Origin: Apostichopus japonicus
Lineage: Eukaryota > Echinodermata > Holothuroidea > Aspidochirotida > Stichopodidae
Assembly (NCBI RefSeq): GCF_037975245.1
Contig: NC_092576.1
Span: 45,964,611-46,028,610, forward strand
Direction: 5' to 3'
DNA: 64,000 bases
The translations under genes and the position numbers were made by a program. How positions within the stretch are numbered: position 1 is the first letter of the stretch; each line of letters begins with the position of its first letter. The notes under the pieces were generated by a model, which had not been told where the DNA came from, did no database searches, and saw nothing but the letters and a program-made list of their open reading frames with translations. Positions 37,426-48,545 of this stretch are shown piece after piece.

Positions 37426-37990
37426 TACAAATCATTCCCGAAATCAGCGTCTATGTCGTTCCTTATAGACGCGATCTACACTTAGTACTACTCACTCCTA
37501 AGCCTGTTTTGTCTTTTAGCAATAAAAGTGCGACGTGACAAGGGCATTTATCCCTAAAACGTTGCTTCGAGACGTCATCTATGGGTAATTCATCAGCTTA
37601 CGGCGACTAGATAGCTTCGACACGACTAATAGATGACTTAAACACTGCAATTGCCTTTAGACCATTGGTAATTGCCATTTATTGACCGTGAAAACATGAT
37701 AACAAATTATACATTTTTAGTAGTTAGAATGCAACATATTCAAATTCTGCATGTTCAACAATAGTGCAAATCGAAATAAAAGGATAAAATGTAAGGAAAA
37801 CATGTTGACGGGGAGTCGAACCCGTGATCTCGCGCATACAGAACGAGAGCCATACCTATTAACCAACAGGCCGCTTGTACTTAAGCTGACAAGGCAGCAC
37901 AGCCTAAGTAGCTTCGACACGTTCTCGTCGTCCAGTCAATTGGTAATAGCTATCGGTATCCCTTCGACACCAGAAACAGATGACGTATGA
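37426..37990. repeat. Direct repeat right of the LINE plus tRNA-like segment, copy 2
   Basis: 37426-37762 repeats 35221-35558. It continues into the block shared with 34880-35110, including the tRNA-like piece at 37805-37874. Confidence 0.88.
37805..37874 (-). ncRNA. tRNA-like (pol III promoter) segment, copy 2
   Basis: Same layout as copy 1, with box A TGGTTAATAGG and box B GGTTCGACTCC. The 5' and 3' ends do not pair, so it is SINE-like rather than a tRNA. Confidence 0.55.
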
Positions 37991-37999
37991 AATTCTCAG

Positions 38000-38740
38000 C
38001 AATGACAAGCTTCGTATAAGCTAGAAAATACTTTGTCATTTAGTAAAGTATACTTACATACCTTCGAGGTTAATACGGTTTCAATCCAGGATGTTTACGG
38101 CGGCTGATTTTTTCCCCAAAAAATATGCTGAAAATTGGCTGTATGCATCTTAAGTTAAGTAAAAACCACACATAATCATTGTCTGTATGGCTCAGGTTTA
38201 TAAACTCTACAAAGTCGCTGATATATTGCATTTGGAAAATGAAGAATGATGTTATCATGGTAATTGTGTTAAAATTGTTGTTGCATTCTTTATAATATTT
38301 CAGTGATTTATCCACAGAGGTAGACACTATTTCTACCAGAATAAAAATGGAGTTTTTAAGAACTTTTAAATACAGAGAACATCACTGAAATCCAAGTAAG
38401 CATTCCAGACTCATCATATTCAACGATAAATCAACAAAGATATTATAATAAGAAATAAACCTTTGGAAAAACGTATGTAGATTGTAATTATGACCATCTA
38501 TACTATGTGTCCCATCCAGGAGTGAACTGATGATTTAATTAGTATTAATAGTATAAAAAGGTTCAATTCCACCAGCCATATATATATATACCTGAAAATT
38601 CCACGCGACAAGGTCGTGGAAATTTCGTAACCACAGTTTCTTCTTAGCTCCTGCACAATTAAATCATTGCAAAAGACAACACAATTACAACCGGATACCG
38701 ATGTAGAGTCCTGTAACGGTACGAAGAGACACGACAAGAC
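38000..38740. other. Unique stretch, no gene seen
   Basis: AT-rich, with a short (TA)n at about 38578. ORFs at 38070-38327 and 38498-38737 (minus) show no domain. Confidence 0.5.
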
Positions 38741-38745
38741 TCTAA

Positions 38746-39016
38746 GGAGTGTTAGCTCAGTAGTTAACGCCGGTGCATTTCAATCATAAGTTCCCGAGTT
38801 CGAGTCACTCCAAGATTAATGTATGTCGTCCAGTTACAGAGTTGACAATTGTTGACAATTCATAGCCACGGACGTTAAATATGAATCTAAGAGACTGACT
38901 TCGGTCAGCTTGTGGCTTTGATAAGCCAATGTGGCTTCTTCCCGAGTTCCTGCTTGCAGGAGGATCTAAAATACATACATACACACACATACACACATAC
39001 ACACACATACATACAA
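38746..39016 (+). repeat. tRNA-derived SINE with ACAT-rich tail
   Basis: Head GGAGTGTTAGCTCAGTAGTT contains box A (TAGCTCAGTAG), and the region near GAGTTCGAGTCA is box B. GGAGTG at the start pairs with CACTCC near 38810. The body includes GGTCAGCTTGTGGCTTTGAT and AAGCCAATGTGGCTTCTTCC, a conserved-looking central domain. The tail is (ACATAC)n at 38970-39016. Confidence 0.8.
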
Positions 39017-39125
39017 AAGCTTTTGGTCGTTGAAGAATAATCCTATAAACCACAAAATTTATCATGATTGCAACATCCGATTCGCATGTAGTTTGCTAGG
39101 ACAACATTGCTCGGTCGAAAAACTT

Positions 39126-39160
39126 CTTTCAGTTCAGTTCAGTTCAGTTCAGCTCAGTTT
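39126..39160. repeat. TTCAG microsatellite
   Basis: About six copies of TTCAG with one C variant. Confidence 0.9.
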
Positions 39161-39164
39161 CTAC

Positions 39165-40700
39165 TAAAACTCTCTTATAAACACAACTATAGTACTTGAA
39201 ATAGGTTTCAGATTTGTAGTGTTAGGTCTTTGTTTGTTATTATTTAGTATTTCATATTATCGGTGCAGACTTTAAGTAAAAACAACTATATTTAGCTAGG
39301 TAAGTGCAATGATATTATCTTAAAAGCAAATAATGAACAGTAACTGACCAGGAAGTGCTTTTATATTGTAAAACCGAAAAGTAATCATTAACTCACATTT
39401 TTTAAGCATACAGAGATGCATAGATCTTTGTTACGCAACTAATATCTAATCAACGTTAAGTGCGGTGTTTGAAATTTAATTATTAATGTTGAATTTACAT
39501 ATTAAATTATCGGGGACCTATAATGATATTTACATGGTTTTGTTAGATAAAGTGAAATACTGATGGTTAAGACATATCATTTCATGAAGTATACTCAGCT
39601 GAGACTGGCAATTATTAGTTGTAACAACAATAAATTATCGTCAGTATATGACTTTATTGATGTGAAATAAATTAATGTGATGACGAAGAACCATAGGGAT
39701 AAGAAGGGGTGTGTAGAGGGGAGCTCCTCCTACTTGTTTGGCCATGTTTAAGTTAATTTTTTGAAGAATATTTACTAAATCAAAATAATCTTCATCACTA
39801 TTAATACTTGACTATTATCATTTCAAATTTGAAAAAGTCACAACAAGTAGTTCTTTATCGCCCACTTAACCAATTCCTCACTCATACTGATACCTAATAG
39901 TCCATCGAAGCTATGACTTTTTTTAACACAAATTTCTTTAACCAATCGAAATTTGGCTGAAACACAGATATCCTTCAAGAGATCTTTCGTTACAGTAACA
40001 TGCCTACACACTACCCGGCCGTACTTAATACCATTCCACCATGCTTATTACTACCCTCATCCTAAATTTCATGAAGAATTGATATTTTGTGCTAAAATAG
40101 TCAAACCTTTGAGATAAAATGTTGCAATTTCAAGACATAAGTGGAAATATGCATATCATGATATTGGAAGATATCGTAGACGTTTAAGATAAAAAAAACT
40201 TTAGTTAAAATTCTGATATAAACACCAAAGCTTGAATAAACACACGAAATATTGGTATAAGAAGTAGAAATATTAAACTAACAAAATGACCAAACTTCGA
40301 GTGATAACAGTAAAAAAAAAAAAAAAAATGAATGAGAGAAAAAGTGTTATTTCTTAGAAAAAGTAAAACCTCTGAGAAATGAAGCGAAATGTTGACGATA
40401 TTTATGTCCCATCTGTTCGACTGTAGTATAAGCGAAAGTAAATTCGTCTGCTCTGTAGATACATAAACTGGCCACAGATGTTTCGCCCAGCCCCCCACAC
40501 CCCTCCATAATTGTTTGATAGTTTTCTACCTTCCGTTCGGCGCTCTTCTTAAACGACTTGAAACTTCACAGATGGCACAGTTCGAGTTATCTTGATCTCA
40601 CCCCTACTCCCTATCCCAATCACCAAGTAGGTGGCGTTGTTCCGTCCATAAACTAAAATGTCTATAAACTTTGTTTCTCCCACTCTGCGAACCTTCTTAA
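39165..40700. other. Unique stretch downstream of the Cys-rich membrane gene, no gene seen
   Basis: The 97-codon minus ORF at 40205-40498 crosses an A run and has no domain. This may be 3' UTR or intergenic sequence. Confidence 0.5.
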
Positions 40701-40701
40701 A

Positions 40702-41098
40702 TTAAGATAATATTTGTGTTCGTTTCAATGGTGTTGGTTTCGTTGGCTTCCCTCCTGTAGTGATTCTGCTACTCAAGGCCGGAACTTTTGGAGGCGGTAA
40801 GGGCGGCTTCATAATTTTTTTTTTCATTTCCTGTTGTTCTGTCTTTACTTGACCTTTGCTTTTAACGGTCACAACACCCCTCTGATGCTTTGATATCTTA
40901 CCTTGTCTTTTGGTTATGCGGATCTGGTCACCAGTACATGTCTCTGCTTTATAGCTCAGGTTCTCACATATCTCTGGAATCTCGCTGTCTTTTCTACCTC
41001 TTTCATCCGTGTAGTTTATCATTGCTTTTAGTTTATTATGTTCTTTCTTCTTCGAAAGCTGTCTCTTCACTTTAGAAACGTATCGTTGTAGGTAATAC
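40702..41098 (-). CDS. Cys-rich membrane protein: cytoplasmic tail exon
   Basis: Acceptor CCTTCCAG at 41099; stop at 40702-40704. 131 codons, strongly basic (KRQLSKKKEHNKLK), with the proline-rich motif PPLPPPKVP near the end. No catalytic domain. Confidence 0.75.
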
Positions 41099-44000
41099 CT
41101 GGAAGGACAATTTAGGTTATTTGTAGAAGGAGGTTGTTTTCCAAGAAAAATACATTTTTCGGTTTTCTTTTAGCACACTGACACTCGGAACACAGTCAGC
41201 GACATTTATGGACCTGATTTCATAAGATTATACATTCAGAAAGAACCAAAATGGAGTTGACTTCAGTCTGAACAGTTTGCTAACTATAAGTGTAAGAAAC
41301 GTAGGGCCTAGTTTAACACGGGACTTACTTTCGTACACAGCGATCAGCACAAAGTGAAACAATGGAACCCAGGACAAACGTGCATGAGATTACAATCCAC
41401 CAGTAGCTGCATCTGTACCAATCTGCAAAGGTAAGAGATTCATTAAAGAACGACCCTACGGTCCATTAAATGTAAAGGTAAGGTTATTAGGTAATAACAT
41501 CTAACCTACTCTAGGGCACACAGCCTACTGTATATGACATGTAGCCTACTGTATGGCATGCAGCCTACTGTATAGGACATGTAGCCTACTGTAGGGCATA
41601 CAGCTTACTGTATAGGACATGTAGCCTACTGTAGGGCATACAGCCTACTGTAGGGCGTACAGCCTACTGTATAGGACATGTAGCCTACCGTAGGACATGC
41701 AGCCTACTGTATATGACATGTAGCCTTTGTAGGACACACAGCCTACTGTATAGGACATGTAGCCTACTGTATGGCATGCAGCCTACTGTATAGGACATGT
41801 AGCCTACTGTAGGGCATACAGCTTACTGTATAGGACATGTAGCCTACTGTAGGGCATGCAGCCTACTGTATAGGACATGCAGCTTACTGTAGGGCATGTA
41901 GCCAACTGTAGGGCGTACAGCCTACTGTATAGGACATGTAGCCTGCTGTAGGGCACACAGCCTACTGTATAGGACATGTAGCCTACTGTATGGCATGCAG
42001 CCTACTGTATAGGACATGTAGCCTACTGTAGGGCGTACAGCCTACTGTATAGGACATGTAGCCTACTGTAGGACATACAGCCTACTGTATAGGACATGCA
42101 GCTTACTGTAGGGCATGTAGCCAACTGTAGGGCGTACATCCTACTGTATGAGGACATGTAGCCTACTGTATGGCATGCAGCCTACTGTATAGGACATGTA
42201 GCCTACTGTAGGGCATACAGCTTACTGTATAGGACATGTAGCCTACTGTAGGGCATGCAGCCTACTGTATATAGGACATGCAGCTTACTGTAGGGCATGT
42301 AGCCAACTGTAGGGCGTACAGCCTACTGTATAGGACATGTAGCCTGCTGTAGGGCACACAGCGTACTGTATAGGACATGTAGCGTACTGTAGGTCATTTA
42401 GCATACAGTAGGTCTGGAAATACTTATAATTGTATGAATAAAACTGATGAATGAATAGAAGAAATGCAATCCATAACATGGGGATGCATGGGATCCCTAA
42501 CCGCACCTCATAGCTAATGGGGTATATCCTTATATACACGAAAAAGCTAATAGAATCGAATGAAGAAGAAATAGTATAGCGAATGCAGAAGATGCAATCA
42601 ATTGAATCTCAAAGCATAGCTTCACGCACGTATAACAACAATAAGGGGTTAATCAACGGTCTAGCGTGCGTTACTCACAGGATTAATGCATGATCGGGGG
42701 ATAATGCAAGCGATGCACGAGGGCGGAGCCCGAGTGCATCCAGCGATAGCATTAACACCCGGAGTGCATTTATCATGTGAGTAACGCACGCCAGACCGTT
42801 GATTAACCCCGTTCATTCATACACTACCATTTGTGTGGGGGGAAAATCATAAAACAAACATTTTTGGTTACATATAACCAAAGATTTATTAAAGTGATGC
42901 CCCGTAATTTTACCGTGCATTACTCATAGGATTAACCACGGTCAGCTGACCTGAATGGACCAATAGGATTTAGGAATCTTTACTAAGTATGAATGATAGT
43001 AATTTATCGGGAAAGCATCACAGAAAGACATGCTTTTATGTATAACACCGGTTAATTGACATATGTTATTCATTGAAGGTAATACTAACAATTTAACGAA
43101 TTAAACCGATACTATTTTAATTGTTCTCTGTCTACTGTTAATGGGCTGGTGGTGTATGCTAACATTACCCATCCCAGCAGCTTGACTGTGATGTTAACTA
43201 ACCGATTAGGGAATCGGGACGGTGTTGGAAACCGGTAATGAATACTACTTATACTGTACATATTTGTTGATACACTGTTTGACATATTATATACATTGAC
43301 AAAATACCTTCCAGCCAAACCGTTATTGTTGAATTGACCTCTCCGCATCGTGAATCCTATGGGAGAAATAGTTCATGAAGCTGATAAATACACTAAATGA
43401 TTTACTTCTATACATGCAGGTACAAGCCTACTGTACCTGGACAATGACATATGTAAGTCCCGCGCCTTTCGGGAGACTGATACATGCAGGTTACAAGCTT
43501 AGCGGGAGATTGATACATGCAGGTTACAAGCTTAGCGGTAGATTGATACATACAGGTTACAAGCTTAGCGGGAGATTGATACATACAGGTTACAAGCTTA
43601 GCGGGAGATTGATACATGCAGGTTACAAGCTTAGCGGTAGATTGTTACATACAGGTTACAAGCTTAGCGGGAGATTGATACATGCAGGTTACAAGCTTAG
43701 TGGTAGATTGATACATGCAGGTTACACGTTTAGCGGGAGATTGGTACATGCAGGTTACAAGCTTAGCGGTAGATTGATACATGCAGGTTAAATGATTAAC
43801 GTGAGATTGATATATGCAGGTTACAAGCTTAGCGGTAGATTGATACATGCAGGTTACTAGCTTAGCGGTAGATTGATACATGCAGGTTACAAGCTTAGCG
43901 GGAGATTGATACATGCAGGTTACAAGCTTAGCGGGAGATTGATACATGCAGGTTACAAGCTTAGCGGGATATTGATACATGCAGGTTACAAGCTTAGCGG

Positions 44001-44974
44001 GAGATTGATGCATGCAGGTTAAATGGTTAACGTGAGATTGATATATACAGGTTACCAGCTTAGCGGGAGATTGACACATGCAGATAAAAAGATTAACGTG
44101 AGATTGATACATGCAGGTTACAAGCTTAGCGGTAGATTGATACATGCAGGTTACAAGCTTAGCGGGAGATTGATACATACAGATTACAAGCTTAGCGGGA
44201 GATTGATACATGCATGTTACAAGCTTAGCGGGAGATTGATACATACAGGTTAAAAGATTAACGTGAGATTGATACATGCAGGTTACAAGATTAACGTGAG
44301 ATTGATACATACATGTACGTTAGAAGGTCAGATGCAGATTGATAAATGTAGGTTACAGACTTAGCGGTAGTTAATACATGTACGGTACGTCACAAGTTCA
44401 ACGGGAGAATGTATCATTCTTATAGCATATTCATAATGTTTTAACATATTTAATAGTGGTTTGATTAAGCATATCATAATTTTATCGAGGTATTATTTCA
44501 AAGATGACTGTTAGTTTAATCAAATTACATTTTCTGTGTTGAGACTGCCAACTTTTGAGTGTATACTAAAATGTATCCTATATCTTTATTTTGTACTTTA
44601 ATATCATTAATAATCATATTAATAAAAAAAATGTGCATCCGTATTTCAAACGTTGTCTTTATGGAAACAATCAGATCTCTTTTCATGTGGTAAGATCCTA
44701 ACGTGATATTTTTCTAACTTCATAAAATTGAAATAAAAATACGTTACCATGTTACAAATCATCAAGAAAGCCTCTTCCCTAATGGTTTATTTGAGGTACC
44801 ATTATATGGTAGCAGCAATACTTATCTGTCCAAATGGTTTATTTGAGGTACATGTGCAAGCTCAACATAAGTAAAAGACTGCGATGTTACTTACCATTAC
44901 GGTAGCAGCAACCAGAAGCACACATGAGATATAGGAAGTACACTACTCTGCCAGTGCAATCATGTATGTGAAAA
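40702..44974 (-). CDS. Cys-rich single-pass membrane protein, last three exons
   Basis: Exons: 44974-44895, 41422-41329 and 41098-40702, joined by GT-AG introns in consistent phase. Exon A encodes DCTGRVVYFLYLMCASGCCY (closely spaced Cys). Exon B encodes DWYRCSYWWIVISCTFVLGS, then IVSLCADRC, a clear transmembrane helix beginning with WW. Exon C starts YYLQRYVSKVKRQLSKKKEH and gives a basic cytoplasmic tail with KPPLPPPKVPALSS, a proline-rich SH3/EVH1-type ligand, ending TQILS. A short Cys-rich ectodomain, one TM helix and a Pro-rich tail resemble Shisa/CYYR1/VOPP1-type proteins, but the exact family cannot be named. The signal-peptide exon lies upstream and was not found. The 3.5-kb intron is filled with 20-bp and 33-bp arrays. 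Confidence 0.7.
41329..41422 (-). CDS. Cys-rich membrane protein: transmembrane exon
   Basis: Acceptor TTTGCAG at 41423; donor GAAA|GTAAGT at 41328. 94 nt. Hydrophobic span WWIVISCTFVLGSIVSLCA followed by basic DRCVRK, giving an N-out, C-in topology. Confidence 0.78.
41500..42405. repeat. 20-21-bp minisatellite, about 44 copies
   Basis: Units alternate CATGTAGCCTACTGTAGGGC and CATGCAGCCTACTGTATAGGA. Lies in the intron of the Cys-rich membrane gene. Confidence 0.95.
42645..42810. mobile_element. Foldback (MITE-like) inverted-repeat element, 166 bp
   Basis: Left arm GGGGTTAATCAACGGTCTAG then CGTGCGTTACTCAC; the right arm is its reverse complement with one mismatch (GTGAGTAACGCACGCCAGAC then CGTTGATTAACCCC). 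The inner part also pairs (GATGCAC with GTGCATC), so nearly the whole element can fold as one hairpin. A related fragment (TGCATTACTCATAGGATTAA) is at 42922. No obvious target duplication. Confidence 0.8.
42830..43440. other. Intron of the Cys-rich membrane gene, no gene seen
   Basis: Minus ORF 43112-43348 has no recognisable domain. Confidence 0.5.
43455..44395. repeat. 33-bp minisatellite, about 28 copies
   Basis: Unit AGCGGGAGATTGATACATGC then AGGTTACAAGCTT. 33 is a multiple of three, so a 221-codon minus ORF (repeating MYQSPAKLVTC) stays open; it lies in an intron and is not a gene. Confidence 0.95.
44895..44974 (-). CDS. Cys-rich membrane protein: ectodomain exon
   Basis: Acceptor GTACAACAG at 44975; donor AATG|GTAAGT at 44894. 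80 nt, phase 2 in and phase 1 out, matching exon B. Cysteines in DC, MCASGCC. Confidence 0.6.
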
Positions 44975-44979
44975 CTGTT

Positions 44980-47135
44980 GTACTAGAAGTAGATCACAAC
45001 TCATACAGGAAATAAACGGCTTTTACTTTCGGATTATCGCTTCAATATCACAAGCACATAGCCATGCTGTTTGAAGTGTTATGTAAGTATACTGTTGAGT
45101 ATTTCACTGTAATCGACAACAGAACTGAGTGTTCTCCTATCAACATGTAACCGCCCTAAGTGACCCTCATTAAGTTAACCTCATGCGAAGTTGAACGATT
45201 TTAATGTTGTTTGCAGCTGCATATCAAAACTTAGGCTTTGATTGTTCATCACATGCAGAGAAGTTGATTGCACACATTTTTTTTTATAAATAACAAAGAC
45301 ATTGTTTCTACATATGCCATAGTTGTTGTTTTGGACTCTCTCAGATAGTTATTTTTAACTGAGTTTTAAACCCAATAGATATTACATGTATCCTTGGAAA
45401 TGGTGGTTAGCAATTTGTCCAAGTTGCTAAAAGTATGGACCCCATGGAAGCCACCAACAAGACGAGTACATAGCATGAAATGAAGGAAACGCCCTATTTT
45501 ATTTGTTGTTACTAGCATATATGAATGAGTTGATTGCTAATTTTGAAATAGTACACTCAGTTTAGCTGTTTTGAGGTCTGTTTTGTACGCGATCACTAAT
45601 TGGTATTTTGTACAAGTTATTGAGGGACCAAATATGCACACCTTATATTTTTGCATCGCTGCTAGGTGTAGCGTTTCACCATAACTGATATGTGTTATAT
45701 TCACTAACTGATTGAACCATGGATGTTTAGCATTAGTAAACTTATATTCATGAGTAATGGCACACAGAGTAATGTCGAGCCAGCCGATTACCATTGTAAT
45801 GTTTAGTAATGTAACAACTCCAGGACAAACCTGTAAGATAATTATAGATAAAGTTTGAAATGCCAAATAAGCCAGGATCAATGTTACTTCTTTGAGACTA
45901 GCAGTTTAATGCTTTAACAATGTGCATCTTTATATTAGAGATAGAATGAGTCAAGGTTATGTTGTATTCATGATGACCTTGTTACAGTCACTTTGATATG
46001 CTTTCTGACACTAATTATACTTTGTGAACTTTTAAATTCTATGGGACAGTTGTCTTTATCGATCAAGCAACGTCGGAGGAAATCTATTTTCATCGAATTT
46101 TTCCGGTCAAGTTAGCTGAAACAATTTGCAAATCTTGCGCATGGATTAATATACTAGAGAACCCTTGAGTATCTTATTCACGGAAATATTCAGATGTCAT
46201 GGAGTGGTATTGCTTTATCATTTCTTGTACAATACATTTATGCATCTTCATGAAACTTCATCATGGTATAATTACCTGCAATTTGAGAATATTCTTGTGA
46301 TGTAGCTATTTTTAGTTTCTATTTGGTTGTGGGCGCAAACACTGACATCTTCTATTGCAGCCGATTCTCATAGCTTTATCAGTTAAAACTTGTAAGGATG
46401 CGTAACCGTTAATCAATTAACACATGAGGTGTGTCATCATTTCTTGACATGTGTTACATCCGTGAGCAGGTCATACTGAGAATGACTTACTAACAGAAAT
46501 CCTATGCATAATGATTGATTGGAATAACTAGACTACTCTAAAGGCTCGCCATTACCTTCGTCTAGTGTATGACACTTTATTGTAAACCGCAGTAAAATCT
46601 GCAATTCTAACCATCGTTACAAGTTAAACTTCCTATTCCAACATAGAGACATTTGTTTTCACTCCTAACCAACCATCTTTAATTAAAGCAGTCTTTGGTT
46701 AATGAATTCCTATACTATTAGTTTCTCCATAGTACCATCACTGGTCTAACATGTGTTACGGTGTTATAACACACTTCATTTTATACTGATCAACGGTTAT
46801 CTCCTCTTCACAGATTTTTAGATATCTGCTGCGACTCTGAATACTAATAACATGTTCTACAGCTCTATGTTATTGTAAGAAGTCCAAACTAGGTTGATTG
46901 GATGATGATGATCAGTAACAAATGACCTAACATATGTTGATATGACTAAGGAAAGCAAAATTTATGCCATTTCACCAATCTATCAAGACACGACTGTTAA
47001 AAACTTATTTTAAATGATATTTAAGCAAGAATTTTCGGAATCCCAGTTAACTGTTGTGAAAGCAAAAACCTTTTTTTTTTACATTTCAATAGTGACAAAA
47101 TTTGTCCAGTTTGTTCTTTTTTCATTTAATTCTAG
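44980..47135. other. Unique stretch, no gene supported
   Basis: The 114-codon minus ORF at 45537-45881 is hydrophobic but has no conserved motif, and an acceptor-like site cuts into it near 45831. The missing first exon of the Cys-rich membrane gene may lie here. Confidence 0.4.
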
Positions 47136-47246
47136 TTATATGTCCGATTATACTGATATCATTGTTCCTGACGATGATTCATATGCAAGTGATGAGGACC
47201 TGAAAGCCGTTATTGAAGAGAGTCTGAGGGACCTGGACGATACAAG
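47136..47246 (+). CDS. Candidate first coding exon with UIM-like motif
   Basis: Acceptor TTTAATTCTAG at 47135, ATG at 47140, donor ACAAG|GTAAAG after 47246. Encodes MSDYTDIIVPDDDSYASDED, then LKAVIEESLRDLDDTR. Acidic residues before L-x-x-V-x-x-x-S resemble a ubiquitin-interacting motif with Val in place of Ala. Some ankyrin/SOCS-box proteins begin this way. No further exon was found, so this is a weak call. Confidence 0.35.
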
Positions 47247-47249
47247 GTA

Positions 47250-48170
47250 AAGTGTACAGTTCAATAGTTCAAGAAAAATGCCATCTGATTATATTGCCAG
47301 ATTGTGTTAATATTTCTACCTATATTTACATCGTATGATGCAGTAAATTGGCTGAATGTGTTTAATTTCTCATATATTGTCGTTGAAATGTTTAGATTCT
47401 CTTACTTTGTGTTATTCTCTGTACATTATAAGTAGAAAAGAGTAAATTTTCACTTTAATGCATTAAATGTTCACTCTTTCTGAGAGTGTATTGAGTGATC
47501 ACTCTGTGACGAATGAAATTAACTCTTTTTAAAAAGTTAGAATGTTCACTCCTTGAAAGATTGAGCTGTTTAATTGAAAAAAAAGTTGGCTTTGACACTC
47601 TAGAAAGAGTGAGAATCACTCTTGAGTCTTGAGTGAATTTCAATCTATAAAGAGTTAATGATATTTTACCGCTGCTTGAGAGGAATGTGATTGGGTCACT
47701 AGAAAGAGTGTAACGCTGGCCCGAGCTATTCACCAAAATATGGCTATTTAAACAAGGGGCTACTACACTGATGAAAAATCTATTTACTAGATTTGGACAG
47801 TTACCAAATCTAAAATAGGACAAAGACAGCAATTTATGTTATTAAATATATTCAACAGTGAAAAAGATACCAAGTTTCAGATACCAAAACAGACATTACA
47901 AAAATGACTATTTGCTTAATTTGACGGCAAGTGGTAGTGGCTAGTGGTATAAATAACTCAATACTGAACCACAGTAATGTAACTAATACATTAATTAATT
48001 ATAGTGTTAATTGACGGGATTTCCGGTAAGGTGTGATCAGGTTATTTATTCATATCTGACAATTAGCATGCAGGGCGGTGGACTAAAGCCTAGCTAGAAG
48101 CGAGGGAGCCTATGCACAACTGCTGATTAGAGGATATAAAAACCCTTATGAAATAGCCTATTACTAGTAA
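47250..48170. other. Stretch with repeated AAAGAGT/ACTCTTT palindromes, no gene
   Basis: Between 47455 and 47715 there are many copies of CACTCTTT or AAAGAGTG, some forming palindromes such as CACTCTAGAAAGAGTG and AACTTTTTAAAAAGAGTT-like pairs. Short minus ORFs here have no domain. Confidence 0.5.
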
Positions 48171-48171
48171 C

Positions 48172-48345
48172 TCACAAAGTAGATCCTGTAACCGGTGGAA
48201 CCATAATATTTCCAGGTAAGCTTGTAAATTTTTCACCATGGGCGATTAAAATCTCGAAAAGAACGGGTTCATTGGGTACTTGCTTGGTAACTTTCTTAAC
48301 CAAATAGTATAATTTATTCATATATTTTTTATCTATTATTCCAGT
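48172..48345 (-). CDS. Candidate exon resembling the fumarylacetoacetate hydrolase (FAHD) family
   Basis: Reads VTKQVPNEPVLFE, then KFTSLPGNIMVPPVTGS and a donor TTT|GTGAGT at about 48173. This resembles the FAHD stretch in which VPxEPVLF precedes KFTS and a PP-T loop. Seven extra residues (ILIAHGE) lie in the middle, three are missing after KFTS, and the acceptor is unclear (ATAATAG near 48330). Could be a decayed copy. Confidence 0.3.
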   Translation of the reverse strand, partial: TGIIDKKYMNKLYYLVKKVTKQVPNEPVLFEILIAHGEKFTSLPGNIMVPPVTGSTL

Positions 48346-48545
48346 TGTTTTGAATGCCTGGATTGTCATCAAGGTTTTGTAAGAAAATCCTTAATCTCGT
48401 TGGGAGTAATACCCGTAAAGAATCATTTACAGTCTCTACAGATGACATGTTTCTATGGAAACAGTTACCGGTACTTTAATAAGCACACAGCATCTAAAAT
48501 AGAACGGACGACATATAGCATTATCTCAAATATTTGAAGGAAGGG

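Noticed and set aside
35221-37762. LTR retrotransposon
   Set aside because: The RT motifs and the TCAA tail are non-LTR; there is no protease, integrase, primer-binding site or TG-CA repeat ends.
43645-44310. 221-codon ORF with repeating MYQSPAKLVTC
   Set aside because: 33-bp unit is a multiple of three and it lies in an intron of the Cys-rich gene; no other support.
45537-45881. Hydrophobic 114-codon ORF as the missing signal-peptide exon of the Cys-rich gene
   Set aside because: No donor in the phase needed (phase 2) and an acceptor-like site interrupts it; no domain.
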